Positions 1 through 8,403 are shown, counted from the stretch's first letter. The stretch is 64,000 nucleotides of DNA from Gordonia hongkongensis (GCF_023078355.1 NZ_CP095552.1:124001-188000); one strand, 5' to 3'. Notes: generated by a model from the letters alone, not told the origin. A program made the numbers and translations.

Positions 1-410
1 TGGGCGCGTCGGCGAACGACGGCCTCGGGTTTGGCGATGCGCTCACGAATCGTTCTCGCCGCCGCTGATGGCGGTTCGAATACTGAAGTGGCACAACGAC
101 TCGGCCTCAATCGCAGTACCGTGCGGCGCTGGCGAGGCCGGTTCGTCGAGCACCGCTGCGAGGGGTTGCTCGACGAACCCCGGCCTGGGCGACCTCGCAC
201 CGTCGACGACGAGCAGATCAAAAACTTGATCACCGCGACTCTCGAGACCACTCCGAAGAATGCGACACACTGGTCGACGCGGGCGATGGCCGAGCATCTC
301 GACATGTCACAGTCAACCGTGTCGCGTGTGTGGCGGGCGTTCGGATTGGCTCCGCACAAACAGGATTCGTGGAAGCTGTCGAGAGATCCCTTGTTCACCG
401 AGAAGGTCCG
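1..410 (+). pseudogene. IS630-family transposase, 5' part (truncated by window edge and by IS3)
   Basis: The frame is open from base 1, so the true start lies left of the window. It encodes the DNA-binding half of an IS630-type transposase: an HTH segment (roughly codons 20-50, reading NTEVAQRLGLNRSTVRRW) and a second winged HTH segment (STRAMAEHLDMSQSTVSRVW). It stops being IS630-like at FTEKVR, exactly where the IS3 terminal repeat begins at 411. The rest of the gene resumes at 3269 in the same frame class. The first catalytic Asp, normally in a DEKSQ motif, is in neither piece, so the enzyme is dead. Family assignment is by recognition of the conserved blocks. Confidence 0.88.
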
Positions 411-463
411 TGAATCACCCCTGGTTTGATGCCGCTTCCTTCTGAGTCAGGAAGGATGAGCAC

Positions 464-775
464 ATGCCTAAGAAGATCGATCCGGAGGTCCGTTCGAGGG
501 CCTTGCGTTTGCTGGAGGCGCACGGCGGCGAGTACACGTCGTTGACTGCCGCGGCAGAGGCGATCGCCAAGCAGGTCGGTGTCGGTGGGGAGACGGTACG
601 TCGGTGGGCCGTGCAGGCCCAGGTCGATGCCGGCGCCCGGTCGGGGACCACGTCGAAGGAGTCCGCTGAGATCAAGCGACTCAAGGCGGAGAACAAGCAA
701 TTGCGAGAGGACGTTGCCATTTTGAAAGCGGCGACGACTTTCTTCGCGGGGGAACTCGACCGCCGCAACCGATGA
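464..775 (+). CDS. IS3-family transposase OrfA
   Basis: A 103-residue DNA-binding subunit of an IS3 transposase. It has an N-terminal helix-turn-helix (about residues 10-55, ending GGETVRRWAVQAQ) and a C-terminal leucine-zipper-like coiled coil (about 65-92, KESAEIKRLKAENKQLRED), followed by the common ATTFFAGELDRR tail. The ATG is preceded by a purine-rich GGATGAG. The stop overlaps the OrfB ATG by four bases with OrfB in the -1 frame, the arrangement used in this family for programmed frameshifting to an OrfAB fusion. OrfA itself looks intact, but its OrfB partner is destroyed. Confidence 0.9.
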   Translation: MPKKIDPEVRSRALRLLEAHGGEYTSLTAAAEAIAKQVGVGGETVRRWAVQAQVDAGARSGTTSKESAEIKRLKAENKQLREDVAILKAATTFFAGELDRRNR

Positions 776-1431
776 TCGTGGCGTTCATAGATCAGATGCG
801 CGCCAACGGTTTTGCGGTCGAGTCGATCTGTCGGGTCTTGCGTGAGCAGGGCTGCATGATTGCCGCACGAACCTACCGGGCATCGCGAACACGCACGCCT
901 GCCGCTCGGACCGTCTCCGATGCCCACGTCGTCGATGCGGTGCGCACCGTGGTCTGGCGCACCGATGACGACGGCCGGCGGAAGATGACTCCGGAGGGCC
1001 TCTACGGGCGGGTGAAGATGCGCGCCCATCTGCATCGGACAACACTGCCCGGGGTGTCCTATGGCGCCGTTGATCGAGCGATGAAAGTGCTAGGCCACAA
1101 CGGGATTCGAAGGTCCAAGGGAGTCCGTACGACCGTGCGGTCCGCTGATGGTGTACGTGCGGAGGATCTGGTGAATCGACAGTTCAGTGCCGTCGAGCCG
1201 AACCGGGTGTGGGTGACCGATTTCACCTACTGCCGGACGTGGGCGGGGTGGGTGTACGTGGTGTTCATCATCGACGTGTTCTCACGTCGGATCGTGGCGT
1301 GGCACGCCTCGACGTCGAAGACGGTGGAGCTGGTGACGGTCCCGCTTCGGATGGCGCTGTGGCAGCGGAAACGAGAGGGTCATCCGGTGAAAGCTGCTGA
1401 GCTGATTCATCATTCGGATGCTGGAAGTCAG
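772..1431 (+). pseudogene. IS3 transposase OrfB, 5' fragment
   Basis: First part of the DDE integrase-like transposase. It contains an HTH_21-like region (residues about 50-110) and the start of the rve catalytic core, with the first catalytic Asp in WVTDFTY and the second in HHSDAGSQ. The frame is cut right after DAGSQ by the IS30 element. The 3' part resumes at 2928 with YTSVTLTE. Joining the pieces across one copy of the 3-bp duplication CAG restores HHSDAGSQYTSV in frame, which proves a simple insertion. Confidence 0.9.
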
Positions 1432-2927
1432 GGCGGATTCAACTGGTCGTCGCAACACCATGATCATGGAGGTGTTTGCGGTGGCTACGGCGGACTGGAG
1501 TCGGAGGACCAGCGATGTGGCGGTAGGTGTTCGTCGGCAGTGGCGTGCTGATCGTGCACTTCGGCCGGCGATGCGATCGCCGGGGCGGCCGGAGCCGTCG
1601 CGGCAGGTGCAACGTGAGTTTTGGCGGGTGGTCGCGACGGGGGTGAGCACGGCACAGGCATCGATCGCTGTCGGTGTGTCGGTGCCGGTGGGTACACGCT
1701 GGTTCCGCCACGCTGGCGGCATGAGGCCGCTGAGTCTGGATGAGCCTTCGGGCCGCTATCTATCCTTCGCCGAACGGGAAGAGATCGCGCTGCTACGCGC
1801 CCAGGATCGTGGGGTGCGTGAGATCGCACGGTGGATCGGGCGGAGTCCGGCCACGATCTCGCGTGAGCTACGGCGCAACGCCGCAACCAGGAGCGGGAAG
1901 CTCGAGTATCGGGCGTTGGTGGCGCAGTGGAAAGCCCAGCAGGCCGCCAAGCGCCCGAAAACAGCGAAGCTCGTGGCCCACGTCGAGTTGCGGGAGTACG
2001 TACAGGACCGCCTGGCCGGCGTTGTCCGCCGTCCCGATGGCACGATCGCTGCGGGCCCCACGCCACCGCCATGGAAGGGGCTTAACAAACCGCACCGGGC
2101 CAACCGGCGGTGGTCGCTGGCGTGGAGTCCAGAGCAGATCTCCCAGCGTTTGAAGGTCGACTTCCCCGATGATGAATCCATGCGTATCAGTCACGAGGCG
2201 ATCTACCAGTCCCTGTTCATCGAGGGCCGCGGCGCGCTCAAACGTGAGCTGGTCGCGTGCCTGCGCACCGGACGTGCACTGAGGGAGCCGCGGGCCCGCT
2301 CGCGCAACAAGCCGCAGGGTCACGTCACCTCCGATGTCGTGTTCAGTCAGCGCCCTGCCGAGGCCGAGGACCGTGCCGTCCCCGGGCACTGGGAGGGTGA
2401 TCTGATTATCGGAACTGGGAGATCGGCGATCGGCACGATCGTTGAACGTCGTAGTCGTGCAACACTTCTGGTGCATCTGCCACGCCAGCAGGGCTGGGGT
2501 GAGCAGCCGCCTGTGAAGAACGGGCCCGCACTCGGTGGCTACGGTGCCATCGCGATGAATGCAGGACTGACAGCGTCGATCGCCGCGCTGCCGCAGCAGT
2601 TGCGCAAAACGTTGACGTGGGATCGCGGCAAGGAACTGTCCGCTCACGCCCAGTTCGCGATGGACACCGGAACGCAGGTGTTCTTCGCCGATCCGCACTC
2701 ACCGTGGCAGCGACCATCCAACGAGAACACCAATGGTGTTCTGCGCCAATATTTTCCTAAGGGAACTGATCTGTCGCGGTGGTCAGCTGAGGACCTCGAG
2801 GCCATCGCCTACACCCTCAACAACCGTCCTAGAAAAGTCCTTGGATGGAAAACTCCCGCCGAAGTCTTTGGCGAACAACTACACTCGCTACAACAACCCA
2901 GTGTTGCATCGACCGATTGAACGCGCC
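1432..2927 (+). mobile_element. IS30-family insertion sequence inside IS3 orfB
   Basis: A 1496-bp element with imperfect terminal inverted repeats of about 27 bp. The left end begins GGCGGATTCAACTGG; the reverse complement of the right end begins GGCGCGTTCAATCGG, and both continue into CGTCG/CGATG then CAACAC. It is flanked by a 3-bp direct repeat CAG (1429-1431 and 2928-2930), a clean target-site duplication. It carries one complete transposase gene. Intact ends plus an intact gene imply that it is the youngest of the three nested elements and possibly still mobile. Confidence 0.88.
1460..2920 (+). CDS. IS30-family transposase
   Basis: A 486-residue DDE transposase. The N-terminal HTH has the family signature (about residues 90-130, SFAEREEIALLRAQDRGVRE then GRSPATISRELRRN). 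The rve catalytic domain shows the triad: Asp in WEGDLIIG, Asp in TWDRGKE, Glu in PSNENTNG. It ends with the usual NNRPRKVLGWKTPAEVF block. I chose the ATG at 1460 because it lies inside the element; the open frame extends to 1418 only across the IS boundary. No frameshift or internal stop is seen, so it appears functional. Confidence 0.9.
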   Translation: MIMEVFAVATADWSRRTSDVAVGVRRQWRADRALRPAMRSPGRPEPSRQVQREFWRVVATGVSTAQASIAVGVSVPVGTRWFRHAGGMRPLSLDEPSGRYLSFAEREEIALLRAQDRGVREIARWIGRSPATISRELRRNAATRSGKLEYRALVAQWKAQQAAKRPKTAKLVAHVELREYVQDRLAGVVRRPDGTIAAGPTPPPWKGLNKPHRANRRWSLAWSPEQISQRLKVDFPDDESMRISHEAIYQSLFIEGRGALKRELVACLRTGRALREPRARSRNKPQGHVTSDVVFSQRPAEAEDRAVPGHWEGDLIIGTGRSAIGTIVERRSRATLLVHLPRQQGWGEQPPVKNGPALGGYGAIAMNAGLTASIAALPQQLRKTLTWDRGKELSAHAQFAMDTGTQVFFADPHSPWQRPSNENTNGVLRQYFPKGTDLSRWSAEDLEAIAYTLNNRPRKVLGWKTPAEVFGEQLHSLQQPSVASTD

Positions 2928-3268
2928 CAGTACACATCGGTTACACTGACTGAGCGGCTGCGGCTCGAAGACATCGCCGCGTCGATCGGGTCGGTCGGAG
3001 ACGCCTACGACAACGCTCTGGCCGAGTCGGTGAACGGGCTGTACAAGACCGAGTGCATCCGGACCACGATCTTCCACTCCGGCCCGTACCGGACGATCTC
3101 CGACGTCGAGTTCGCGACCGCTGGTTGGGTCGACTGGTACAACAACAGCAGGCTGCACTCGAGTATCGGCCAGATTCCCCCGACCGAGTTCGAAACGCTC
3201 CACTACGCTGGCCTCGGCCCCGAGGACCAGCCCACACTGGAGGCGGCACAAAACCCTAGGGTGATTCA
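2928..3268 (+). pseudogene. IS3 transposase OrfB, 3' fragment
   Basis: C-terminal part of the IS3 catalytic domain, resuming with YTSVTLTERL. It contains the third catalytic residue in the typical context GDAYDNALAESVNGLYK and the WVDWYNNSRLHSSIG block. It is the direct continuation of the fragment ending at 1431. The reading frame runs through the right terminal repeat without a stop and continues out of frame into IS630 sequence, so no natural C-terminus is preserved here. Confidence 0.88.
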
Positions 3269-3792
3269 CCCAGCCGATCTTTCCCATGCTCCCGGGCACC
3301 CCGCAACGGGCCAGCCACGACTATGTGCGCAACGGCACCTCCAGTCTGTACGCGGCGTTGGACATCGCGTCGGGAAAAGTGATCGGTTCGCTTCACTCAC
3401 GGCATCGGGCAACAGAATTCATCGGGTTTGTCCGCAAGATCGACGCCGAGGTGCCCGACGAGCTCGACGTCCACCTGGTCATGGACAACGCCTCTACCCA
3501 CAAGACGCCCGCGGTCAAACGATGGCTGACCTCGCACCCACGATTCGTTGTCCACTTCACCCCGACGAGCTCATCCTGGATGAACCTCGTCGAACGCTGG
3601 TTCGCCGAACTGACCACCAAGAAGCTCCAACGCTCCACCCACCGCACCGTGAGAGCGCTCAACGCCGACATCAGAGCATGGATCGAGACCTGGAACGACA
3701 ACCCCCGCCCCTACGTGTGGGTCAAGACCGCTGACCAGATCCTCGACTCCATCGCCCACTACTGCACACGAATTAATGACTCAGAACACTAG
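3269..3792 (+). pseudogene. IS630-family transposase, 3' part (DDE domain)
   Basis: Continuation of the gene broken at 410, starting TQPIFPMLPGTP. It holds the second catalytic Asp in HLVMDNASTHK and the third acidic residue in SSWMNLVERWFAEL, and ends at TAA-free stop TAG (3790-3792). It is in the same frame class as the 5' part. About 30 codons including the DEKSQ Asp are absent between the two pieces. The right end of the IS630 element is not certain; it lies somewhere after 3792. Confidence 0.85.
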
Positions 3793-3847
3793 CGGGAATT
3801 ATGTCATAACGTAGGTTATCGGCGAATCTTGGAGAAAATCAGGTCAT

Positions 3848-3867
3848 TTCGTCATCAATGACGAAAC
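3848..3867. repeat. Perfect 9-bp inverted repeat just beyond IS630
   Basis: TTTCGTCAT and ATGACGAAA are separated by CA. It lies between the IS630 stop and the fragment of a host gene. It may be the element's end or a site the element inserted next to; the left IS630 end is outside the window, so I cannot test this. Confidence 0.5.
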
Positions 3868-3999
3868 TGTGGAGCAATCACGAACCGTTCGGCCGTCGAG
3901 GCGTTCTCCAAGCTGATCCTGCGGAACGAGTACACCCTCTCCGACGTCGAGAAGGTCATCGCCGGGGACACCGATGCCGTCGACGTGCCACCCGACTAG
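3862..3999 (+). pseudogene. C-terminal remnant of an unidentified protein
   Basis: An open frame after a TGA at 3859 reads as a protein C-terminus (ITNRSAVEAFSKLILRN, then EYTLSDVEKVIAG...DVPPD) ending at TAG 3997-3999. It has no start codon of its own. The composition is ordinary protein-like with amphipathic helices. I infer that it is the 3' end of a host gene whose 5' part was separated by the IS630 insertion. The family is not recognised. Confidence 0.45.
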
Positions 4000-4085
4000 A
4001 CCCCGTCCAGCGGTGGGCCGCGACCTCTCACGGTCGCGGCCCAGCGCCCCGGCCCCGCTCACACCCGCCACCTCGAGGAACCATC

Positions 4086-4425
4086 GTGACCATCACCGCC
4101 GAACTTTTCCCCCGCTGCGCCCTGCCCGGCTGCGCGATCCCCACCGACACCCAGGGCCACCCCTGCAGACAATGCCGCCGTGACCTCGGAACCCTCGTGC
4201 GCCACAACCCCGGCGGCCGCCGACGCCCAAACCGGCCGCGACCACGACGTCGCCCTGGCCTACCGGGCTTAAGAACAGCTACGCATCGCCGACGCCGCCG
4301 AACAACGCATCGCCCTCCAGATCGGTCAGCGCGAGAAGCCCGGACAGTCCAGTTGGCTGTGCGAGAAACGCCGAAGGTGTGACATTCTGTCCGTTCCGTA
4401 CCCGAGGAGTGCGAACGTTCTGTAG
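4086..4425 (+). pseudogene. Degenerate small Cys-rich (zinc-ribbon-like) protein gene
   Basis: The GTG at 4086 begins a frame reading LFPRCALPGCAIP then HPCRQCRRDLG, a CxxxxC plus CxxC arrangement. After about codon 45 the protein-like sequence moves by +1 to a second frame (DAQTGRDHDVALAYRA, in-frame TAA at about 4270, then EQLRIADAAEQRIAL and SSWLCEKRRRC). The order Cys-rich head, helical linker, then WLCEKRRRC matches a small actinobacterial ORF I know as hypothetical. One frameshift and one stop make it non-functional. It directly follows the remnant at 3862-3999, so both may derive from one decayed locus. Confidence 0.55.
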
Positions 4426-4534
4426 GTATCGCGCGACGGGCGGTGCGACCACCATGGATGCACTGCGCATCGTCGCGCGCCATGCCCGAACGCACCCCGC
4501 CCAATCGGGGGCCGACACTTCCTGGACGGACTCC

Positions 4535-5974
4535 ATGACCGCACTCGACGCCGCGACCCCGTCGGCACCCGGACCGGGCCATTCGGGCCCGCAGGCCGAG
4601 GCCGAACTCGAACTGATCCCCGAGTCCGCGAAGACCCATGACGTGCGCGGACAGTTCTGGATCTGGGCCGGTGCGAACATCGCGCCGATCAACTGGGTGC
4701 TGGGTGCACTCGGCGTCACGATGGGCCTCGGGCTGTGGGAGACGGTGGCGGTCCTCGTCGTCGGCAATGCCATCGGCATGACCATCTTCGGCGTCTTCGT
4801 CGTCATCGGTCAGCGCACCGGGGTCACCGGAATGGTGCTGTCGCGAGCCGTCTTCGGACGCCGCGGCGCCTACGTTCCCGCCGCCGTCCAGGCCCTGGTC
4901 TGCATGGGCTGGTGCGCGGTCAACACCTGGATCGTTCTCGACTTGGTGATGGCGCTGCTCGGCGAGATGGGACTCGTCGACCCGGACCTCGACAACAACG
5001 CCGCACGGATCGTCGTGGCCGCGGTCATCATGGGGATGCAGGTGACGATCGCGTGGTTCGGGTACCGGGTGATCTCCGCGTTCGAACGATGGACGGTGCC
5101 TCCGACGGTCGCGATCCTGCTCGTCATGACCGTCGTCGCGTGGGTCGGCCTCGACGTCGACTGGGGACAGACGACCGCTCCGGAGCTCACGGGATCGGCC
5201 CACATCGGCGCGATCACGGCGGTGATGACCGCGATCGGCATCGGCTGGGGTCTGACGTGGATCGGTTACGCCGGCGACTACTCGCGCTTCGTGTCCCGGG
5301 ACGTCCCGTCGCGCAGGCTGTTTCTCGCCAGTGCACTCGGGCAGTTCATCCCGGTCGTCTGGCTCGGAGTGCTGGGTGCGTCCCTGGCGACATTGAGCGA
5401 CTCCGCCGACCCGGGTGAGATCATCGTCGACGCCTACGGCGTTCTCGCACTGCCGGTTCTGTTGCTGGTGATCCACGGACCGCTCGCGACCAACATCCTC
5501 AACATCTACACGTGCACGGTGTCGACGCAGGCGCTCGACATCCGCGTCGACCGGCGCGTGCTGAACCTGATCATCGGCGTCGTGGCGATGGCGGTCGTCG
5601 TCTACTTCGTGCTCAATAGCGACTTCGCGACCACCATCGACTTCTGGCTGGTGTCGATCGTCGGCTGGTTGAGCCCTTGGGGCAGCGTTGTTCTCGTGCA
5701 CTGGTTCCTGATCGCGCGGCAACAGATCGACGCCGAGAGTCTGTTCGCCACACCGGCGGACAGCGTCCTGCCGATGGTCCGGCCGACCGCCCTCGTCGCA
5801 CTCGCTCTCGGTGTCACCGCGACCTGGATGTTCATGTACGGGATGCTGCCGGCACTGCAGGGGCCGGTTGCGGTCGCACTGGGCGGGATCGACCTGTCGT
5901 GGCTCGCCGGGGCAGTCGTTGCCGGCACCTCCTACTGGACCATGGAGAAACTCACCGCGCCACGCGCTGCCTGA
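4535..5974 (+). CDS. NCS1-family purine/cytosine-type permease
   Basis: A 479-residue inner-membrane secondary transporter with about 12 hydrophobic helices. Blocks typical of NCS1/cytosine permeases are present: WIWAGANIAPINWVLGAL early, GQRTGVTGMVLSRAVFGRRG, and WIGYAGDYSRFV mid-protein. Substrates of the family are nucleobases, hydantoins or related small heterocycles imported with H+ or Na+. I chose the ATG at 4535, four bases after GGACGGA; the open frame extends upstream to 4379 without a better ribosome site. The next gene, 123 bp downstream on the same strand, is a hydrolase, so the pair may import and open a ring compound. The substrate itself is unknown. Confidence 0.85.
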   Translation: MTALDAATPSAPGPGHSGPQAEAELELIPESAKTHDVRGQFWIWAGANIAPINWVLGALGVTMGLGLWETVAVLVVGNAIGMTIFGVFVVIGQRTGVTGMVLSRAVFGRRGAYVPAAVQALVCMGWCAVNTWIVLDLVMALLGEMGLVDPDLDNNAARIVVAAVIMGMQVTIAWFGYRVISAFERWTVPPTVAILLVMTVVAWVGLDVDWGQTTAPELTGSAHIGAITAVMTAIGIGWGLTWIGYAGDYSRFVSRDVPSRRLFLASALGQFIPVVWLGVLGASLATLSDSADPGEIIVDAYGVLALPVLLLVIHGPLATNILNIYTCTVSTQALDIRVDRRVLNLIIGVVAMAVVVYFVLNSDFATTIDFWLVSIVGWLSPWGSVVLVHWFLIARQQIDAESLFATPADSVLPMVRPTALVALALGVTATWMFMYGMLPALQGPVAVALGGIDLSWLAGAVVAGTSYWTMEKLTAPRAA

Positions 5975-5975
5975 A

Positions 5976-6018
5976 GCCCGTCCCGCCAGAGCCGTGGCGG
6001 TCGGCGGCGACGACGGGC
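5976..6018 (+). terminator. Imperfect hairpin after the permease gene
   Basis: GCCCGTC (5976-5982) pairs with GACGGGC (6012-6018), enclosing a second small stem CCGCCA/TGGCGG. It begins two bases after the permease stop and has no U-tract, so it could be a weak terminator or a processing hairpin between the two genes. Confidence 0.4.
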
Positions 6019-6064
6019 GAAAGCCGCCTGCCGCATCAGGTCGTCGACTAGGGTTCGGCGCAGT

Positions 6065-6093
6065 GGAGGCAACGCGGCCTCCTGGTGAGGAGG
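6065..6093 (+). promoter_or_regulatory. Alternative hairpins over the hydrolase ribosome-binding site
   Basis: CCTCC at 6078-6082 can pair upstream with GGAGG(C) at 6065-6070 (loop AACGCG, six base pairs) or downstream with the Shine-Dalgarno GGAGG at 6089-6093 (loop TGGTGA, five base pairs). The two pairings exclude each other. The first would leave the ribosome site free, the second would hide it. Confidence 0.35.
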
Positions 6094-6097
6094 TTCC

Positions 6098-7057
6098 ATG
6101 GCCACCGTCCACACCGCGACCGGCCCGATCGATTCCGCTGACCTCGGGAACGTGTTGGTGCACGAGCATGTGTTCGTCGTCGGCGAGGAGTTCCGGCAGA
6201 ACTATCAGGACGATTGGGACGAGGACGAGAAGGTCGCCGAAGCTGTCCGCGACCTGACCGAACTGAAGGAACTCGGGATCGACACGATCCTCGACCCGAC
6301 GGTTCTCGGTCTCGGCCGGTACATCCCACGCATCCAGCGGATTGCCGAACAGATAGACCTCAACATCGTCGTCGCGACCGGGTTGTACACCTACAACGAC
6401 ATCCCGTTCCAATTCCACTACGCGGGACCGGGAATGCTCTTCGACGTCCCGGAGCCGCTGGTCACCCTGTTCACGAAGGACCTGACCGAGGGGATCGCGG
6501 ACACCGGTGTGCGAGCGGCCTTCCTGAAGTGCGCCATCGAATCACAAGGATTGACACCGGGAGTTGAGCGCGTGATGCGCGCGGTGGGACAGACGAGCGC
6601 CCAGACGGGGGCGCCCATCACCGTCCACACCGATCCGCACAGTCAGTCGGGTCTGGTCGCCCAGCGGGTCCTCGCCGAGGAGGGAGCCGACCTGACGAAG
6701 GTGGTCATCGGCCACTCCGGTGACAGCGTCGACCTCGACTACCTGATGAAGCTCGCCGACGCCGGTTCCATCCTCGGCATGGATCGTTTCGGGCTCGACC
6801 TCCTCCTGCCATTCGACGAGCGCGTGAACACGGTCGCCGAACTCTGCAAGCGCGGCTACGCCGACCGTATGGCCCTCGCGCACGACGCCGCCTGTTTCAT
6901 CGACTGGTTCGACCACGAGGCCAAGAAGCAGGCACTCCCGAAGTGGAACTACCGGCACATCAGTGAAGAGGTGTTGCCGTCGCTGCGGGAACGCGGGGTG
7001 AGCGAGGCCGACATCACGACCATGCTCGTCGACGTGCCGCGCCGCTACTTCGAGTAG
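6098..7057 (+). CDS. Phosphotriesterase-family metal-dependent hydrolase
   Basis: A 319-residue member of the amidohydrolase superfamily, PTE/PHP branch (family length about 320-350). The binuclear metal ligands can be placed: H22 and H24 (VHEHVF), K144 as the likely carbamylated bridge (AAFLKCAIES), H177 (TVHTDP), H206 (VIGHSGD) and D229 (GMDRFG). Such enzymes hydrolyse lactones, esters, amides or organophosphates; native substrates are usually lactone-like. The ATG at 6098 has a strong GAGGAGG four bases upstream. It follows the NCS1 permease on the same strand and overlaps the end of the convergent TetR gene by 13 bp. The substrate cannot be read from sequence. Confidence 0.9.
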   Translation: MATVHTATGPIDSADLGNVLVHEHVFVVGEEFRQNYQDDWDEDEKVAEAVRDLTELKELGIDTILDPTVLGLGRYIPRIQRIAEQIDLNIVVATGLYTYNDIPFQFHYAGPGMLFDVPEPLVTLFTKDLTEGIADTGVRAAFLKCAIESQGLTPGVERVMRAVGQTSAQTGAPITVHTDPHSQSGLVAQRVLAEEGADLTKVVIGHSGDSVDLDYLMKLADAGSILGMDRFGLDLLLPFDERVNTVAELCKRGYADRMALAHDAACFIDWFDHEAKKQALPKWNYRHISEEVLPSLRERGVSEADITTMLVDVPRRYFE

Positions 7058-8379
7058 GGCCGCGATGCACGGACCACTTGGCTTCGCGGAATGTCCGCGA
7101 GCCGGCGCGGACTCAGGCCCTGGGTACCGGGACCGCCACAGAGTTCGACCGGGCTCAGGATGGCGGATGCCAGCGCGCGGAACTCGCCTTCGATGCCCGG
7201 CCGCGAGCGGAGCTCTGGCGACGAGATGACCTGGTAGACGAATCCGGCAAGTGCCTGCGTGAGCGCGTTGGCATCGGCGTGCGCCAGGGTCGGTGAACGG
7301 GCCAGGATCGCGGCAGTCCACTCAGCGGTGTAGTCCGACGCGGTCCGGCGAAGTGAGACCTGGTCTGCTTCCGGCAGATACACGATGTCCTGGAGGGCGA
7401 TGACCAACACTCGACCGTTCGGGCCGAGCGAGTAGTCGAGGAACACACCTACGAGGACGTCCAGCGCTTCAACCGCCGAGGACTCCGCCAGTGCGTCGAC
7501 GGATATCCAGTGCAGATTCTCGAGACCTCGACGCATGATGGTCATCAGGATGTCGGTCTTTCCCGCGTACTCCTGGTAGACCGTCGCCGGCGACACATCC
7601 GCTTCGGCGGCGATCTCGTGGATTCGGACGTTGGGAAATCCGCGCGCGAAGAACATCCGGGTCGCGGCGGCGAGTATCCGATCACGCCGCGCAGCGGGCC
7701 GTCGGCTGGATCCATCGGCGAACCGCGCGCGGGACTGTGCCCCGCGGGGAAGCGGACAGCTCAGGATCGAGTCCACGACCGCCCGCTGGATCTGCGTGAG
7801 CCGCCGTGGGGTGAGCGAACCCCGCATCGCGGCGGTGCTCGAGAACACGCTGACCGCCGCGGTCGCGAGGAGTTTCGCGGTCTGGGCGTCGATGCCGGCC
7901 TCGGTGGCGTCGAACTTCGACGCCAATGCGTCGATCAGCATGCGGTGGTGCCCGTCCATGTCGTCGAGATCGGATCGGTCGAGATGCCGTCGCTCGCGGG
8001 TCCACAGTGTCGAGACGTCGCCGTGCGCCGCCCTGGTCGCAAGCAGGTCGAAGAACACGCCGAGCTGTTCGGCCGGCGATTCGCTGCGCTCCTCGGCTTG
8101 GGTCAGGAGTGCGCGTACCCCCTCCACCTGCGTCGCCAGCGCTTTCGCGAGAATGTCCTGCTTGGACGGAAAATACCGGTACACCGCCGGCCCGGTCAGT
8201 CCGACGGCGGCGCCGATCTCCTCGACGCTCACATTCCGGTAGCCGGCGTCCTGAAAGAGCGAGGTCGCTTCCGCGATGAGCTGCTCGACCCGCGGTTCCG
8301 GGGGTCGCCCCGGCCTCTCGTCTCGAGGCGCGGGAGCCGGCGCCGACCGTGACGGGGACGGAGGTGTGGGTGAGTTCAT
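7045..8379 (-). CDS. Tandem TetR-family transcriptional regulator (two HTH domains)
   Basis: A 444-residue protein, about twice the usual TetR length. It has two complete TetR DNA-binding domains: residues about 30-80 (TGPAVYRYFPSKQDIL) and about 232-280 (SPATVYQEYAGKTDIL), each followed by its own helical ligand region. A Pro/Ala-rich disordered stretch precedes the first. Its 3' end overlaps the phosphotriesterase-family gene tail to tail. A perfect 7-4-7 palindrome at 8404-8421 lies 24 bp upstream and is a likely self-operator. Possible targets are the permease/hydrolase pair or the polysaccharide operon that starts at 9034. It acts in the cytoplasm; the ligand is unknown. Confidence 0.88.
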   Translation of the reverse strand: MNSPTPPSPSRSAPAPAPRDERPGRPPEPRVEQLIAEATSLFQDAGYRNVSVEEIGAAVGLTGPAVYRYFPSKQDILAKALATQVEGVRALLTQAEERSESPAEQLGVFFDLLATRAAHGDVSTLWTRERRHLDRSDLDDMDGHHRMLIDALASKFDATEAGIDAQTAKLLATAAVSVFSSTAAMRGSLTPRRLTQIQRAVVDSILSCPLPRGAQSRARFADGSSRRPAARRDRILAAATRMFFARGFPNVRIHEIAAEADVSPATVYQEYAGKTDILMTIMRRGLENLHWISVDALAESSAVEALDVLVGVFLDYSLGPNGRVLVIALQDIVYLPEADQVSLRRTASDYTAEWTAAILARSPTLAHADANALTQALAGFVYQVISSPELRSRPGIEGEFRALASAILSPVELCGGPGTQGLSPRRLADIPRSQVVRASRPYSK

Positions 8380-8403
8380 CGCGCGCCGGCAGCCTTTCCT
8401 GCT

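Larger units (their letters stand above)
411..3268 (+). mobile_element. IS3-family insertion sequence, interrupted by an IS30-family element
   Basis: The element is bounded by imperfect terminal inverted repeats of about 28 bp. The left end starts TGAATCACCCCTGG; the reverse complement of the right end starts TGAATCACCCTAGG, and both continue into TGCCGC. It encodes OrfA (464-775) and OrfB (from 772), overlapping as ATGA. Flanking triplets are CCG on the left and CCC on the right, so no target duplication is visible, and about 30 codons of the host IS630 gene are missing at the junction. This suggests deletion or recombination after insertion. Without the 1.5-kb IS30 insert the element would be about 1.36 kb, normal for IS3. 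Confidence 0.88.

Noticed and set aside
2733..3734. 333-codon plus-strand ORF across the IS junctions
   Set aside because: It is a chance fusion of IS30 shadow sequence, the 3' part of IS3 OrfB and out-of-frame IS630 sequence.
3858..4382. 174-codon plus-strand ORF
   Set aside because: Only its part after 4086 is protein-like (Cys-rich head); the rest is Arg/Pro shadow. It is described as a pseudogene with a frameshift instead.
4028..6418. 796-codon open frame on the minus strand
   Set aside because: It lies antisense to the permease and the hydrolase; the composition is Arg/Asp/Gly-rich with no domain. It is the usual shadow frame of GC-rich codon bias.
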